Positions 12,300 to 22,952 of a stretch of DNA of 64,000 nt are shown here, piece by piece. How positions within the stretch are numbered: the stretch's first letter is position 1; each line of letters opens with the position of its first letter. The position numbers were made by a program, and so were the translations under genes. The stretch comes from Dactylonectria macrodidyma (taxonomy: Eukaryota; Ascomycota; Sordariomycetes; Hypocreales; Nectriaceae): contig JAGMUV010000005.1 of the NCBI GenBank assembly GCA_020744425.1, positions 2,666,001 through 2,730,000 of the forward strand, given 5' to 3'. The notes under the pieces are model-generated. The model was given only the letters and a program-made list of their open reading frames with translations, was not told the DNA's origin and searched no databases.

Positions 12300-13340
12300 G
12301 AGATGCAGTGGTCCTTTAACAGATTTGGGAAATCGTTCCCGGCTACGAACTGTAGGATGGATTCCGAATTGACGAGGTGTGATTCCTCGCAATGAGATCG
12401 AGAACAAGATCGCCTGGCCTACACTTTATCATTTCGTGCACAGCCTCACAAGATACATTTTCTTTTCGCAAAAAGTTGAGACGTATTAATTTTAGCTTAA
12501 TGAATATTTAATTTTCAAGATCTATTCCCGGGTATTATTTATTTTGCCGTTGAAGTGCTACTTATGTCAGAACTAGCTTGCTAGTACTTTGTATTCATTC
12601 CGAGATTCGTTGCTAATAGAGCAGTTCCTAGATTTAGGTTTGGGAAAATCCGGAGCGTAGTTGTGATTATCTGATCTGGAGATGAAACCTGGCAGAAGGT
12701 TCCCCGATTTCGTATGTCTGACCGGGAAAGAACTCTAGCTTCTCGGACAGTCTGAAGGTGCGTCTTATTCTTTTGAAATGTTCTTACTCATAAGTATTTA
12801 AAGCGAAGTGATGGAACTGGTCGTGGGCAGTTTGCGACTAAAGCATAAGGAACAGAAGCAGCGAGAGCAAACTTCAGCACGCGGGTGGTTGAGAAGATGA
12901 TCCAGCCGAACTGCGTAGCAATCAACGGGAAGAGGATTGTTCACGCGGATGTTTGTCTCTGAAGAGTCTCAAGCGGAGGAGTCAAGCTAAAAAGAGAGTA
13001 GCACCGGAGAGAGTACCGCAAAAGAGTTGCCTGGAGGGGGGCTGTGGCCGTGGAGGGTGGTGTGTTATCACTAAAACGGGCATGCAACTATCGCGGCTTA
13101 GCGTGACCTCAGTGGATGCGATCGGATGGACCAAGCTCGGAGCAGCAGGAGCACCAGCGTCCATGACGACGCCACCCACACCTTCTCTTTGATCCCGAGC
13201 CTCTCTTCGATCCCAAGCTCTCCAACAACCCTCATCGCCGCCTCAAACAGCAACAGCTTTCATGTTACATGTTATAGTGGTCTCAATGTTACAATAGCCC
13301 GTCGTCTTCCGCTGCGCAAACGCTGCAGCATGCACAGGCC
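12300..13340. other. Intergenic
   Basis: About 1 kb between two plus-strand genes. An AT-rich 3' UTR-like stretch (TTAATTTTAGCTTAATG) lies near 12485-12545. No gene-like frame was recognised; the frames near 12953-13192 lack splice partners and known content. Confidence 0.45.
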
Positions 13341-15279
13341 ATGTCGTCGTCGCTCGCCGAACCGCGTCGCCCGCGCCTCCTCTCGCAGAACCGCAAGCTG
13401 CGGCACCTCCGTGGTATCTGGTTGCGAAACCTCTCGTTTGCGCCTACGACCCTGAGAACTACCGACGATGCCGACATTAATAGGAGCCTTAAGAAGCTGC
13501 CCGCTGTGAGGGAGTCGGGCCAATTGCACCCGTCGCGATCGTCCGAGAGCTTGCGCATCGACAGCCTGCGCAACGATGCTCGTCGCCCAGAGAGCATGCG
13601 CCCCCAAAAGGTCCGTAGGACGAGCTTGAGCTTGGCCCATGCGAATCCTGTCGCGAGGCAAAAGAAGCTCGAGACGTTGGTCGAAGAGGCTGTTGGCGAT
13701 GTCTTCTACTCGCTGCACGTCGCTGGCTGTGAGGATCCTGTCTACATCAGCGAGGTGCGGGAGAGGTCGGCAGTGAGTACACCTGCGCTGCCCACACATG
13801 TCAAGTCTGCGTCTAACAGTGTCAAAGAACTTCAACTTTCAATTCTTCGGATTTGCCGACTCCGAGCCGACCATATCGAGAGCATGCGTCATGACGATCC
13901 GCCTGTGGGCTAAGCGACCGAAACAAACGACTTGGGTATTCTTGCTGGAGGAGGTCGTGGATCTACGGCGCCTCAACTTTATTAGCACTCTCATGGATAG
14001 ACGCTTCCCCCCAAACGCCCTCATCTTTCATCTCGAGGACGGAATCTACTCCCTCGACTTTCCCAACCGAATAGCAGGCCCCAAGCAGGCGCCGGCCATA
14101 GCCAGTTCATCATACAATGCCCTCATGAGACTAGCCAACCTGGAGAGCTCCATCGAGGATGCCATGGAAACCCAGCGCCGGATTATGGACGAAATCAACG
14201 ACATCTTAGAACAGAGTCCAGTGGATTCTTCGGGCGCGGCCGAGGAGGCTGTGACTTTAGCAGAAAAATACGTTACCGCGCAACGACGAGCAAACCGAAT
14301 CGTCGAGAAGCAGCGGGACGATCTCCAGAACTCGCTCACGAGCCGACGAGCAGCCATTGCCGACGGGAGAGAGCTTCAGGCCAAGGCCGAGCAGGACATT
14401 GCCAATAACGAGGAAAACTTGCGGGCGTCCAGGGAGCTTCTCGAGCAGACGGAGCAGCAGATTCGAGGCCAGCGCCGTCGCATATGCTCAGACCTCGCCG
14501 ACATCTTCCCCATCACGCCCATTCCCAACGCCCCGCCTCTTTCGTTCCAGATTTGCAATGTTCCCCTGCCGAACTCGACCTATGACGCTGCAACGGCCAG
14601 GCAGATACCCGAGGATGTCTTGTCAGCCGGACTTGGGTTCGTGTCGCTTCTGACACGCCATCTACAGTTTTATCTTTCACACCCGCTCCCATACCCTCTT
14701 GACGCTTTTGGGTCCCGATCCTACGCCCGCGATGACATTTCTCAACTATCCGAAAAGACAGTCTCAAGGCGAGAATTCCCGCTCTATCTCCCTCGCGGAG
14801 GATCCACGGTCGGCCAATGGCGCTTCGAGTACGCCTGGTTCCTCCTCAACAAGAACATTGAGTCGCTCTGCTCGTCCCAGGGCCTTAGGGTCGTCGACAT
14901 CCGGCACTCGCTCCCCAACCTCAAGTACCTGCTCTACGTCTGCAGCGCGGGGACCGAGGATGTTCCCGAGCGCAAAAAGGGCGGCGTGCGCGGGCTCTGG
15001 GCTGGTAGGCTCAAGGGCCGCATGTCCACCATGTCGACCCAGATCGACGGCGACGGCAGTAGCACTGCTGGCAGCAGGCGCGGCAGCGTCGAGAGCGAGG
15101 TTATGAACCAGCACGGGGATGCGCTGAGGACGGCTCTTATGAAGAGTAATGGTAATGGGACACCAGATGAGTTGACGACGGAGAACCTGAGCGACGTCGT
15201 AGTGTCGCTTCCCTTTGACGAAGGAGATACCAAGTTTACGCTCCGAACCAAAGGACTAAGGGAGAATGTCTCGCGTTGA
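13341..15279 (+). CDS. UVRAG/Atg14-like PI3-kinase complex subunit (Vps38-type)
   Basis: 627 residues in exons 13341-13772 and 13828-15279 (phase 0). The family supplies the regulatory coiled-coil subunit of the Vps34 lipid-kinase complex, acting at endosome, vacuole or phagophore. The N-terminus PRLLSQNRKLRHLRGIWLRNL is the conserved opening seen in fungal UVRAG/Vps38 proteins. A C2-like region follows at about 120-225 with VFYSLHVAG, NFNFQFF and LEDGIYSLDF. A long heptad-rich coiled coil spans about 244-360 (SSIEDAMETQRRIMDEIND... to EQQIRGQRRRI). The C-terminal BARA-like part includes RHLQFYLSHPLPYPL and the FEYAWFLLNKNIESLC segment. Vps38/UVRAG is favoured over Atg14 because no N-terminal Cys pairs are seen. 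It is convergent with RTC1. Confidence 0.85.
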
Positions 15280-15618
15280 GGCACGAGTTATTAACATTAG
15301 GCCCGACGAGGAGGCTGACGTAGACGGTGTGAGGGTTGGCAGCAAGAGCAGGTTCGGCGTCTCTATTGGATCAAGTAATACTAATTCGAGCGCAAAAAGA
15401 AGGGCACATTCACAAGCGTTGCAACAAACACAAGCGTCGGGTATCGAAACAGTCATGGTATTATACTTAGTAAATGGTATATCGAGTATCCTGCCAAACC
15501 AGACACATACAATGATACAACATGTCAAACCGTGCGCCCCTCGTAAATCCAAAAAACACAAAATCCAATTCAGGCGAACAATGAAATGGTGACCCAAAAT
15601 ATTACAAGTCTAGTTGTA
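15280..15618. other. Shared 3' region of two convergent genes
   Basis: Only 339 bp separate the two stop codons. A frame runs through much of it in both strands but has no start context or known content. Regarded as overlapping 3' UTRs. Confidence 0.5.
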
Positions 15619-18600
15619 TCATCCAGGTCCCGCAAACTTGACGCTCTTCCGCCTCTCGCGCTCCCCCGTGGCGAGGGGCCTTCCCGGGCTGGAGCTCAAG
15701 ATGCCGCCGCCGCCCTTGCTATTGAGGGCTTCACGGGCCATGCCGACGGCGCGGCTCTGCGGGATGTCGTTGCTGTCGCTCTTGACGGCGCGGTCGAGGC
15801 CCGGACGCGGGCTGGAGCGCCGGCTGCTGCTACTGTTCGCCCGGTCTTCCCGGGCTCGCGTCTTCTCGACCGTGGCCCGGCCGAGCTCGTCGGACCGGGC
15901 CGTGAGCGTCTCGGAACGGTACTTGCCCGGCAGGCAGGCGTGGCCGCAGCCGTCGAGCGGGCAGCAGCCGTCGCTGTACGTGTTGGAGCTACCGCCGGGG
16001 CTGTCCGGGGACCCGAGGGGCGCGTGCCAGGCTTGCAGGCAGGATGCATGGCCGCCGTGGGCGCAGCCAGGGCAGTACCACCAATTGGACAGCCAAGCGT
16101 CCGACGCATCTAATGCCTTGGAAATCTCCGAGGGTACATAGTCGGCTTGTGCTGGATCGCGGTGTCCGCAGATGGCGCAAGGGGCCATGGCCTTTTTGCA
16201 CCGATCACAGGTCCAAACTCCATCAGCCCCACGTTTGGGATCGATCTCTCGAGGCTTGCGGCACGATGAACAGAAGAAGCTCACCTTCACGCCCTGTTGA
16301 GCAGTCGTGAAGATGGCCGTGTAGTTTTCGCCCCAGTCTGGCAATCCCTCGGGCCAGCCCTGGATGCAGATATTCCGGAGGAGAGATGCCTCGATAAAGA
16401 GACTCATGCGCATGAGACGCGAGTGGTGCTGGCGGAGGATGGCGCTGGCTTGATGGTGATCGATGACATCGTTGGGCACAAGGGGCTTCAGCAGCATAAT
16501 CATTGCTGAGGCGTTGAGCGCAGAACTCTGGGATTCGTAGTGTAGTGCTCTTGTGATAAGCGCATATGGATCGAGGGGCGACATCATGGGTGTCCCCCCC
16601 TCGGAGACTGTTGGATGGGGATAGGGAGGATCCTCCTCCCAGGGTAGATAGTCAGATTCAAGGATGTAGGGTCGATCATCTTGTTGAGCTGGCGAGGGTC
16701 CTTTGATTGGGCTGGGAGCTCGACCCGGTTGGCTCGGGGTTGCTAAAATGGTTGGTTCTTGCTGTGGTTGCCGAGGTGTTTGCTCCATTATCCGTGGTAA
16801 CGTGGATGGCGTCTCTGTCTTGGCTGGGACATCCAATTCGTGTTGCGAAGGCTCTGATGTTTGGGAAGGGTAGCTGTCATCGGTGCCCATTGTCGTCTGC
16901 GAGATCAAAAACACCTCTTCCGGAGAATCGTTGGCATGCGATGGTTTGCGACTCCTGGGCAAGTCCTTCTTGCCTGCGGTTTTCATCTCCTCCCCGCGGA
17001 TCCGGCTCTCATATTCCTGGCTTTGGTTGGACATGTCGGACGCGTGTCTCGCTAGGCTAGACTTCCAAGTCCCGTTCCCGTTTGTCACCGTGGATGCTGA
17101 CGCCTTTCTAGTCGCATCCGAGGTGGAAAACATTTGAGTAAAACTCTCATCGGAATCGTGCCTAACGACTTTCCTCTTGTCAGCACTTTGAGGAGGGAAG
17201 TCGAGGGTTAGCGGCTCCGTCTTGGGCATGGGGACATCCATAGCCTGGACCAATGCTTCTGCATCGTAGAAGTCGTAACCTTCGGTGCTGGAGATGTGAG
17301 AGTGCTCACTGTCATGGCTCACTTCGGAGACGGGAACAGAGTCAAGACGTTTCCGGGGTGTGTCGTCGAGATGATCGTGCACCGCTGGTCCCAAGTTGAG
17401 CTCGTCAGGCTCCATCACTGCCGCCAGTTTTCTCCCCACTTGTAGCGAGTGCTCATAGGTATTGTTGTTGTAATTGCGATCTGCCGGTCGGGCAAGCGGG
17501 GTTGGGACGTTGGAGGTGCTTTCAATACCCTCGGATAGGAGGGATCGACTTGACATGGTCCGGCCTATGGGGACGCTTGGTTGAGCAGACAGCCGCCTCG
17601 GGGTCTCGTCACCGTAACTTCGAACAGAAGAGTAGAGGTCGACTGGCTTCAGCTTACCGCTGCCCTTCTTGTCATCAATTTTGAGCTTCTGGAACTGGCC
17701 CAGTCGCACTTCAAGATGATACTGGGCTCGTCGCTCAAGAAGCAACCCGACGGCGTAGGCTAGGATGCGCCATGTCTGAGACAGCCGGAAGAGGCTGACG
17801 CTTTGGGCGGCATTGGCATATTTCTCTATGATGGCAACGACCCTTTTGCTGAGCGGATTGCCGCCTTTAACGTATGGAAGGTCGCTTAGGAGCGTTTCCA
17901 GGTAGATACTGGAGAGATACTGGTAAACCTGTGTTGTTCTCGTGGCTGGAACGTGCCCCGATGCCATCGTCTGCTGCGACTTAAACATCCCGGTGACCTT
18001 GATAGCTTGGTCAAGTCCCAGAAGTGGTTTCTGCTCATCAGGTAAACCCGAACCGGACGGAGGAGTGGTACTCAATGGTGGGCCGGATCTCCCTGTACGT
18101 TTGCGACTGAGTCGCCGTCGGGGGCCAAGGAAGCTCCCAACAACGTCCTCCTCAGAGTCGCTTCTGCTGATACTCAACATTTGTGTGTTTGGGCTGGACC
18201 CATACGGAGTTCGGGGAACGATGTCCGGATGGTGGCTGCCAGGAGGCCGTGGTCTCTGCGAGCTAGGGCGTTCATCCAGGAACATGAGCACGTCACCTTT
18301 CGGAGAGAAGGCCATGGATGATGTGGATTGGCGATCAATGACCTTGGGGGCAAAAGCAACGTCGCACTGAGTAAAGAGACCATCGGACCCTACCGTCCAG
18401 AGCATATCTTGATCCTGCCAGAGCAATGCAGCCGGTGAAGAATCGAACCGTTCAATTTCCTTGTAGGGCATCGTAGGACGCGCAAGGTCCCAGATATGTA
18501 CCGCCGAGGTCCCGTAGCGTCGAGTACTACCATCATCGTACGAAACGGCAACTTGAGCGACGCGCTTGCTCTGAGCCGTCGCCGACCAAAGACCTGGTCT

Positions 18601-19542
18601 CCAGGCTATGGAGAAGATGGGTGCAGGTGCTGAAACTGTGTACTTCGGCTTCTGGCGTTTGTCGGCCGTGGATCCAAGGTCCCAGACGTGAAGCTTGGTA
18701 TCCCAACCTGCACTGATTAGATGGTTTCCATCGGGATGCCAGGAGATCGACGCGCAGGCCTTTTCGTGGGCGTTGATCCGTAGCAAGGGCCTAGATGGTT
18801 GTCGCGCATCCCATTTCAACACCACGCCCCCCTCCGTGCAACAGGCCATCTCATGGCCAACCTTGGGGGACCACTTGACTTGTCTAACCGGGTCGATGCA
18901 TTTGAGGGGCGCAAAGCGCTGTCGAAAGGTGACGCCGCTGGAACGGTTTTGTAGAGGCGCCGAAGTATCGAAGACGCGAGCGATTCCATCTTGACTGCCA
19001 GAGAGCAGCCAGCTCTTAAGATGGGGATTGACGTCGAGTGTAGTGATTTGTCGGGAGTCTTCCTGGATCTGGATGTATTCCAATGGCTCGGCTGCCCCAG
19101 ACCCAACGCGGGTGACGTCGTAGGTGAAGATCTTGCCGTTGGCGCATGCTGTGAAGATGGTCGAGTGGCCGTGCCATTTGACGTCGCGAATACTAAGCTG
19201 GTCCGCAGTCGAGCCTCCCTTAGGCCCAGACTGCGCGGTGATGACGGCCCTTAAATCAACTCCTTCGTGGAAGTTGAAATTGAAGCTCTTGGGGTCGTCG
19301 ACGATGACCGTCTTGAGGATATGCGCACCGCCCAGAACGGCAGCTCGGCGGTCGGGCGCAACATCGAGACTGAGAATAGGGACGCCGGCCCTATATACGC
19401 CGTCTTGCGACTTGGAGGGTCGGTATGTAGGGGTAGCTGAGGCAGGCGCGCTGGTGATGGAGTGGTTCGGATCGCCGGTGGGGGTTTCGGGCATCGACTT
19501 GCCGAGGAGCTTGCGCATGATCTTGGAGTCGCGATTATACAT
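15619..19542 (-). CDS. RTC1: RTC1, WD40 and zinc-RING SEA/GATOR2 subunit (WDR24-like)
   Basis: Intronless, 1307 residues, in the usual size range for filamentous-fungal RTC1. The orthologue is part of the vacuole-associated SEA (GATOR) complex that relays amino-acid status to TORC1. WD40 repeats fill about residues 45-420: HSTIFTACANGKIFTYDV, WLLSGSQDGIARVFD, VLKWDARQPSRPLLRI, HLISAGWDTKLHVWDL, SAVHIWDLARP. A long, Ser/Pro-rich disordered middle follows. The C-terminus is a Cys/His-rich zinc ribbon and RING region (CSSCRKPREID, WTCDRCKKAMAPCAICGH, WYCPGCAHGGHASCLQAWH, CCPLDGCGHACLPGKY). The start at 19542 precedes IMRKLLGKSMPE, the family's opening. A basic tail follows the RING. No defect seen. 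Confidence 0.93.
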   Translation of the reverse strand: MYNRDSKIMRKLLGKSMPETPTGDPNHSITSAPASATPTYRPSKSQDGVYRAGVPILSLDVAPDRRAAVLGGAHILKTVIVDDPKSFNFNFHEGVDLRAVITAQSGPKGGSTADQLSIRDVKWHGHSTIFTACANGKIFTYDVTRVGSGAAEPLEYIQIQEDSRQITTLDVNPHLKSWLLSGSQDGIARVFDTSAPLQNRSSGVTFRQRFAPLKCIDPVRQVKWSPKVGHEMACCTEGGVVLKWDARQPSRPLLRINAHEKACASISWHPDGNHLISAGWDTKLHVWDLGSTADKRQKPKYTVSAPAPIFSIAWRPGLWSATAQSKRVAQVAVSYDDGSTRRYGTSAVHIWDLARPTMPYKEIERFDSSPAALLWQDQDMLWTVGSDGLFTQCDVAFAPKVIDRQSTSSMAFSPKGDVLMFLDERPSSQRPRPPGSHHPDIVPRTPYGSSPNTQMLSISRSDSEEDVVGSFLGPRRRLSRKRTGRSGPPLSTTPPSGSGLPDEQKPLLGLDQAIKVTGMFKSQQTMASGHVPATRTTQVYQYLSSIYLETLLSDLPYVKGGNPLSKRVVAIIEKYANAAQSVSLFRLSQTWRILAYAVGLLLERRAQYHLEVRLGQFQKLKIDDKKGSGKLKPVDLYSSVRSYGDETPRRLSAQPSVPIGRTMSSRSLLSEGIESTSNVPTPLARPADRNYNNNTYEHSLQVGRKLAAVMEPDELNLGPAVHDHLDDTPRKRLDSVPVSEVSHDSEHSHISSTEGYDFYDAEALVQAMDVPMPKTEPLTLDFPPQSADKRKVVRHDSDESFTQMFSTSDATRKASASTVTNGNGTWKSSLARHASDMSNQSQEYESRIRGEEMKTAGKKDLPRSRKPSHANDSPEEVFLISQTTMGTDDSYPSQTSEPSQHELDVPAKTETPSTLPRIMEQTPRQPQQEPTILATPSQPGRAPSPIKGPSPAQQDDRPYILESDYLPWEEDPPYPHPTVSEGGTPMMSPLDPYALITRALHYESQSSALNASAMIMLLKPLVPNDVIDHHQASAILRQHHSRLMRMSLFIEASLLRNICIQGWPEGLPDWGENYTAIFTTAQQGVKVSFFCSSCRKPREIDPKRGADGVWTCDRCKKAMAPCAICGHRDPAQADYVPSEISKALDASDAWLSNWWYCPGCAHGGHASCLQAWHAPLGSPDSPGGSSNTYSDGCCPLDGCGHACLPGKYRSETLTARSDELGRATVEKTRAREDRANSSSSRRSSPRPGLDRAVKSDSNDIPQSRAVGMAREALNSKGGGGILSSSPGRPLATGERERRKSVKFAGPG

Positions 19543-20156
19543 GGTTTGGGGTGTTCAGCGTCGCCTAGGACGCCATAGGTGGCTGGGTTTAGAGGCCGGG
19601 CTTGCGCATGGCGAGGATTGCGGATCGATGTAGCGTGAGGATGTTGAGAAGGAGGTGCGGTAGCGGGTGTCTGTGGTTGTGAGGGTTGAGAGGTTGAGAG
19701 ACCTCTAGTGTGGCGTGGAGATGAGTGTGGAGAGGTGGAGGTGTGGAAGGAGCAAGCTTCAGTGGGGCCGGTGACGTTGAAGGTTGTGTTAGTGAATTGG
19801 TGCTTTCTACGCTGTGACACTAACACGACACCAACTGAATCAGGTAACTCAGGACCTCTCCTTGTGCTACAAAATGCGTACAGCGTGGAATTAGACAACA
19901 CACAAACGTACCAGCTAAGATTGACTGATCTATGAGTACGAAATCGGCGAAACCAGTTCAGTGAAGACATGAAGTTGTGCATTTTATGCATTTATTTACG
20001 TATTAGTGAGCCAAAGGTCTAAGTTCGCCGGTTAATTAATTGAACCTTCCTTTGGAAGTATACACCGCGCTGTACGCAGTCTAGATAGTATGGCGAGGAA
20101 AACAAAGGCTGGCTATGCACAAAAAGGGTATCAGTGCTCGACAAAAATAACTGTAA
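19543..20156. other. Intergenic, RTC1 promoter side
   Basis: About 610 bp with the RTC1 upstream region and the 3' UTR of the next minus-strand gene. An AT-rich stretch lies near 19975-20045. No gene recognised. Confidence 0.45.
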
Positions 20157-21836
20157 CTAGAGATAATCGTCCCTCCTTTGCGGATCAAAAATGAATCCCC
20201 CATTCCCATTCGTCTCATCTTGGTCTTCATGTTGCGCATGTTGGTGTGTCTGAGGGGCCAGCACCTGATCTTCAGGCAGGCTCGGATACAAGTCGTCGGT
20301 GCAGAAGCCCGTAGGAGGATTGCGAGGAAAGCCATTCCCCACAATTCCGGGACCGATATTGGGATACCATTCCTGATGCAGATTGCCATCATAGGCATGG
20401 TGTTGTGCGGAATCCCAATCATAGGGGAAATTTGTCAATGAAGGATCCCATGGCAGCGCGTCATCACCAGCTTCTAGATCCGGCTCCCAGCGATAGATAT
20501 CTGGTGTTTGGTTGGCTGAAAGTGTCTGTTCAGTAGCTCCATTATTATCGAAAGAAGGGGTGGGTGTTGCTGCTGGTGTTGGGGCTGCTGATGGCAGGTC
20601 CACCATTGAAGTTTGCCCTGGAGATAGAATGTCAAGTGCTGTGGCGATATTGCGACTGGGTGGCGGCGGCGCTTCGACATCCGAGATGAGAGCATCGAAG
20701 CGCGAGCACCAGTATTCCATTGCTTGACGATCCTCTAGAGGGACGGCTTGCCCAGGCAGAGACTCCCAAATTGTTTCCAAGTAATGTTTGAATTCATTCC
20801 GAAATTCGGAGCCCGTGAGGTAAGGTTGCTCAGGAGGAGGGATGCCGGGGAAAAGTATGTTCCACACACCGTTATAGTTATCTATAACGTTGCCTGCTCG
20901 TCCCTCAGGATCCTTGAGCTTCTGCATCTGTGCGTGTGTGAGCCCGGGAACTTCTTCGCCACTATTGACGCAGCTATTTCGCCGGATGTGCTCCTTTCGC
21001 TGCTGTTGAGCCTCCTTGTTCTCAAGGCTACCGGCAAATATCATTTTGCATCTGGGGCAATGGAGGGGCTGCTGCCTGTGCACCCTCACTACATGCTGCC
21101 GTACGTCGGAAACGTAGCGAAGCTTGTACTTCCGACACTTTGCATGTCGGATGCGGTCTCGCAAATAAAAAGGGCATGCGAGGAACTTGGGATCCGTATC
21201 TCCATCGCCGGGCTTTCCCTTTTTGGGGCCTTTGCCATTTTGCTTGTCGTCTCTCGGTTTTTTGTTGCGACGGCCGTCGTCGGGTTGCTTGCCTTTCCTC
21301 TTGGGGGGCCATGATCCCTGAAAAGAGTGCCTTTTGGCACCGTTGGCGCCTTGTGAGGTCGATGCATGGCCGCCATTGCCCCGACATTGGCCGCCAGCAT
21401 ATTCAGGCCAGACGAGTAGAATAAGATCAACCCAGTCTAGAGCAATATTTACCCGCGATTGTTTGGTCGTAAATGGCTTCGAGAAATTGTCTTCACTGGT
21501 GGCGAGCGGATGCGATTCGAAGGGAGAGAAGGAAGGCTGGCGTTTCGCTGTGAGCCTTCCCTTTATGCTGTGACCATCGCGATTGTCACGGCTCGGATCG
21601 CCATGGTTCGGGCTATTGTGGTCGGGATGGTCCTGGTGGGTGGAACGGGAACGTATACGATAAGCCAGATTGTGCCACTTTTCCTTGAAGCGGTGACTCG
21701 TCGAAAGAGGAGCTTCTGCTATGGGTGTGTTGGTCAGTGCCTGTCCTACAACCAATACCAACATAAGTTGGGGAACTTGTGAAACAGTGCACGGCAACGA
21801 ACCTGAGGCTTGTTGGTTGAGATTCTTGGGAGACAT
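20157..21836 (-). CDS. Fungal C2H2-like zinc-finger protein (paralogue A)
   Basis: About 531 residues: exon 21836-21803, an 84 bp intron (GTTCGT...CATAG), exon 21718-20157. The frame upstream of 21836 opens only with TTG. A basic, NLS-like block (PPKRKGKQ, RRNKKPRDD, GKGPKKGKP) at about 150-190 precedes the finger region at about 190-250: ACPFYLRDRIRHAKC, VSDVRQHVVRVH, HCPRCKMIF and HIRRNSC. Then comes the WNILFPGIPPPEQPYL motif shared with two other genes here (24152-25819 and 30854-33310). The C-terminus is acidic and Pro/Asn-rich, like an activation region. Probably a nuclear DNA- or RNA-binding protein; the family has no function I can name. A weak alternative intron may exist around 21430-21310 (basic/hydrophobic junction SRVNIALDWVDL). 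Confidence 0.78.
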   Translation of the reverse strand: MSPKNLNQQASGSLPCTVSQVPQLMLVLVVGQALTNTPIAEAPLSTSHRFKEKWHNLAYRIRSRSTHQDHPDHNSPNHGDPSRDNRDGHSIKGRLTAKRQPSFSPFESHPLATSEDNFSKPFTTKQSRVNIALDWVDLILLVWPEYAGGQCRGNGGHASTSQGANGAKRHSFQGSWPPKRKGKQPDDGRRNKKPRDDKQNGKGPKKGKPGDGDTDPKFLACPFYLRDRIRHAKCRKYKLRYVSDVRQHVVRVHRQQPLHCPRCKMIFAGSLENKEAQQQRKEHIRRNSCVNSGEEVPGLTHAQMQKLKDPEGRAGNVIDNYNGVWNILFPGIPPPEQPYLTGSEFRNEFKHYLETIWESLPGQAVPLEDRQAMEYWCSRFDALISDVEAPPPPSRNIATALDILSPGQTSMVDLPSAAPTPAATPTPSFDNNGATEQTLSANQTPDIYRWEPDLEAGDDALPWDPSLTNFPYDWDSAQHHAYDGNLHQEWYPNIGPGIVGNGFPRNPPTGFCTDDLYPSLPEDQVLAPQTHQHAQHEDQDETNGNGGFIFDPQRRDDYL

Positions 21837-22952
21837 ATTGGGCGTTTTAGAGACCGTTTTATCCTTCCAGTTACACGCTGTTAGAAGCAACGGCCCGTGA
21901 GCACCGGATTGCGGTCGAATAGGAGCCTAGATGGGTAGGCACCTAATTCAGATGCTCCGGGCGAAGAACGATAAAGAAGAAGCTGGCTCAGGTTGCAAGA
22001 GGTTTTGAGGAGATAATTCATTCGAGAAAAAGTTAGTTCGAGAGCACCGAGAGTTGCAAATCACAATGGGATGGCGCAGGTAGTAAGCTGCTTTGTGGTT
22101 TTAACAATCTGTAACAAGCCCATTGAGACCCAGGAACCACTCGTCTCTCGCCCAACAGGGTGGCGATGTGTGGCGGGGAGTTCGCGCGGCGGCGTAACCA
22201 CCACAGAGCCGCATCGCGGGGCAGAATCGACGTCTCTAATGGCTAGATCTACTGTTCATTTCAGATGCATACATAGCTTTGTTCTACTTGTCCTCCGGCG
22301 CAGCATAAATGGAGGCCTCGGGGGCTTTGTACAAGTTGCTCAGCCGCCTCAGCCGCCTAACCGCCTCGTGCTCTGCCTCGGCGCGCAAGGCAGCAGCACC
22401 AGCACCAAATCTGCCATGATTCAAATGCGTCCTTAATCCACTTGACCCATTGAAGAAAACCAACAAGAATGCCATCGATGGAAAAACGCCTTTGATACAC
22501 TTTACCAACAGCTCGAGCCCGTGGTGCCGAGCAAATGCCCCTTCGCCGGCAATGCTGGCCTGACGCCGTATCCACCGTCCGGCTACAATACGCCGTGGCG
22601 GAACTGGGGCAAGGAATACGAGGTCATCATGTTGGATGGGGCGGCGACATGGTTGACACTCGAGGTCCGAGGCCGAAAACCAACACCTAATCCGCCGTTG
22701 CGTAAAATAACATGGTGGTTTATCGACTTGCAATGTGCCAATGCCCACAATTGCGATCAGACTCAGTACGCAACGATGTAGAGGCAAGTTCTCGCACGAT
22801 TAGTGACGCTGTATATATTATCGTTGTTAGTCCTTCGCAAAGACACCCCAAACCTTCCATCTCGACCATCGTCAAAGAGTCAACAGATCACTTTTGCAAA
22901 GCCAACAAAACGTTAGCGAAAAACCAACAGGCATATACTCGGAGCCAACATC
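21837..22952. other. Intergenic with one unassigned open stretch
   Basis: Between divergent genes. On the plus strand an open stretch of about 110 codons ends at 22781 (includes CPFAGNAGLTPYPPSGYN and TPWRNWGKEYEVIML) but has no ATG and no recognised homology. It may be an exon of an unrecognised gene or a relic. The overlapping minus-strand frame (22284-22787) looks compositional. The rest is promoter-like. Confidence 0.3.

Noticed and set aside
11427..12407. 326-codon open frame on the minus strand
   Set aside because: It is the exact antisense of the 11217-12299 gene, whose splice sites, promoter and Cys pattern are convincing; the antisense product is compositional (Val/Ala/Leu/Glu rich) and unrelated to anything.
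21310..21460. Extra intron in zinc-finger paralogue A after SRV
   Set aside because: A GTAAAT donor is present, but no acceptor with a good branch site restores a clearly better protein; the open frame was kept.
21837..21890. Upstream extension of zinc-finger paralogue A to 21890
   Set aside because: It begins with TTG; the first ATG is at 21836 and an intron follows soon after.
22284..22787. 167-codon minus-strand frame
   Set aside because: No recognised motif and poor protein-like composition; it overlaps a more protein-like open stretch on the plus strand, which itself lacks a start codon and was not called as a gene.
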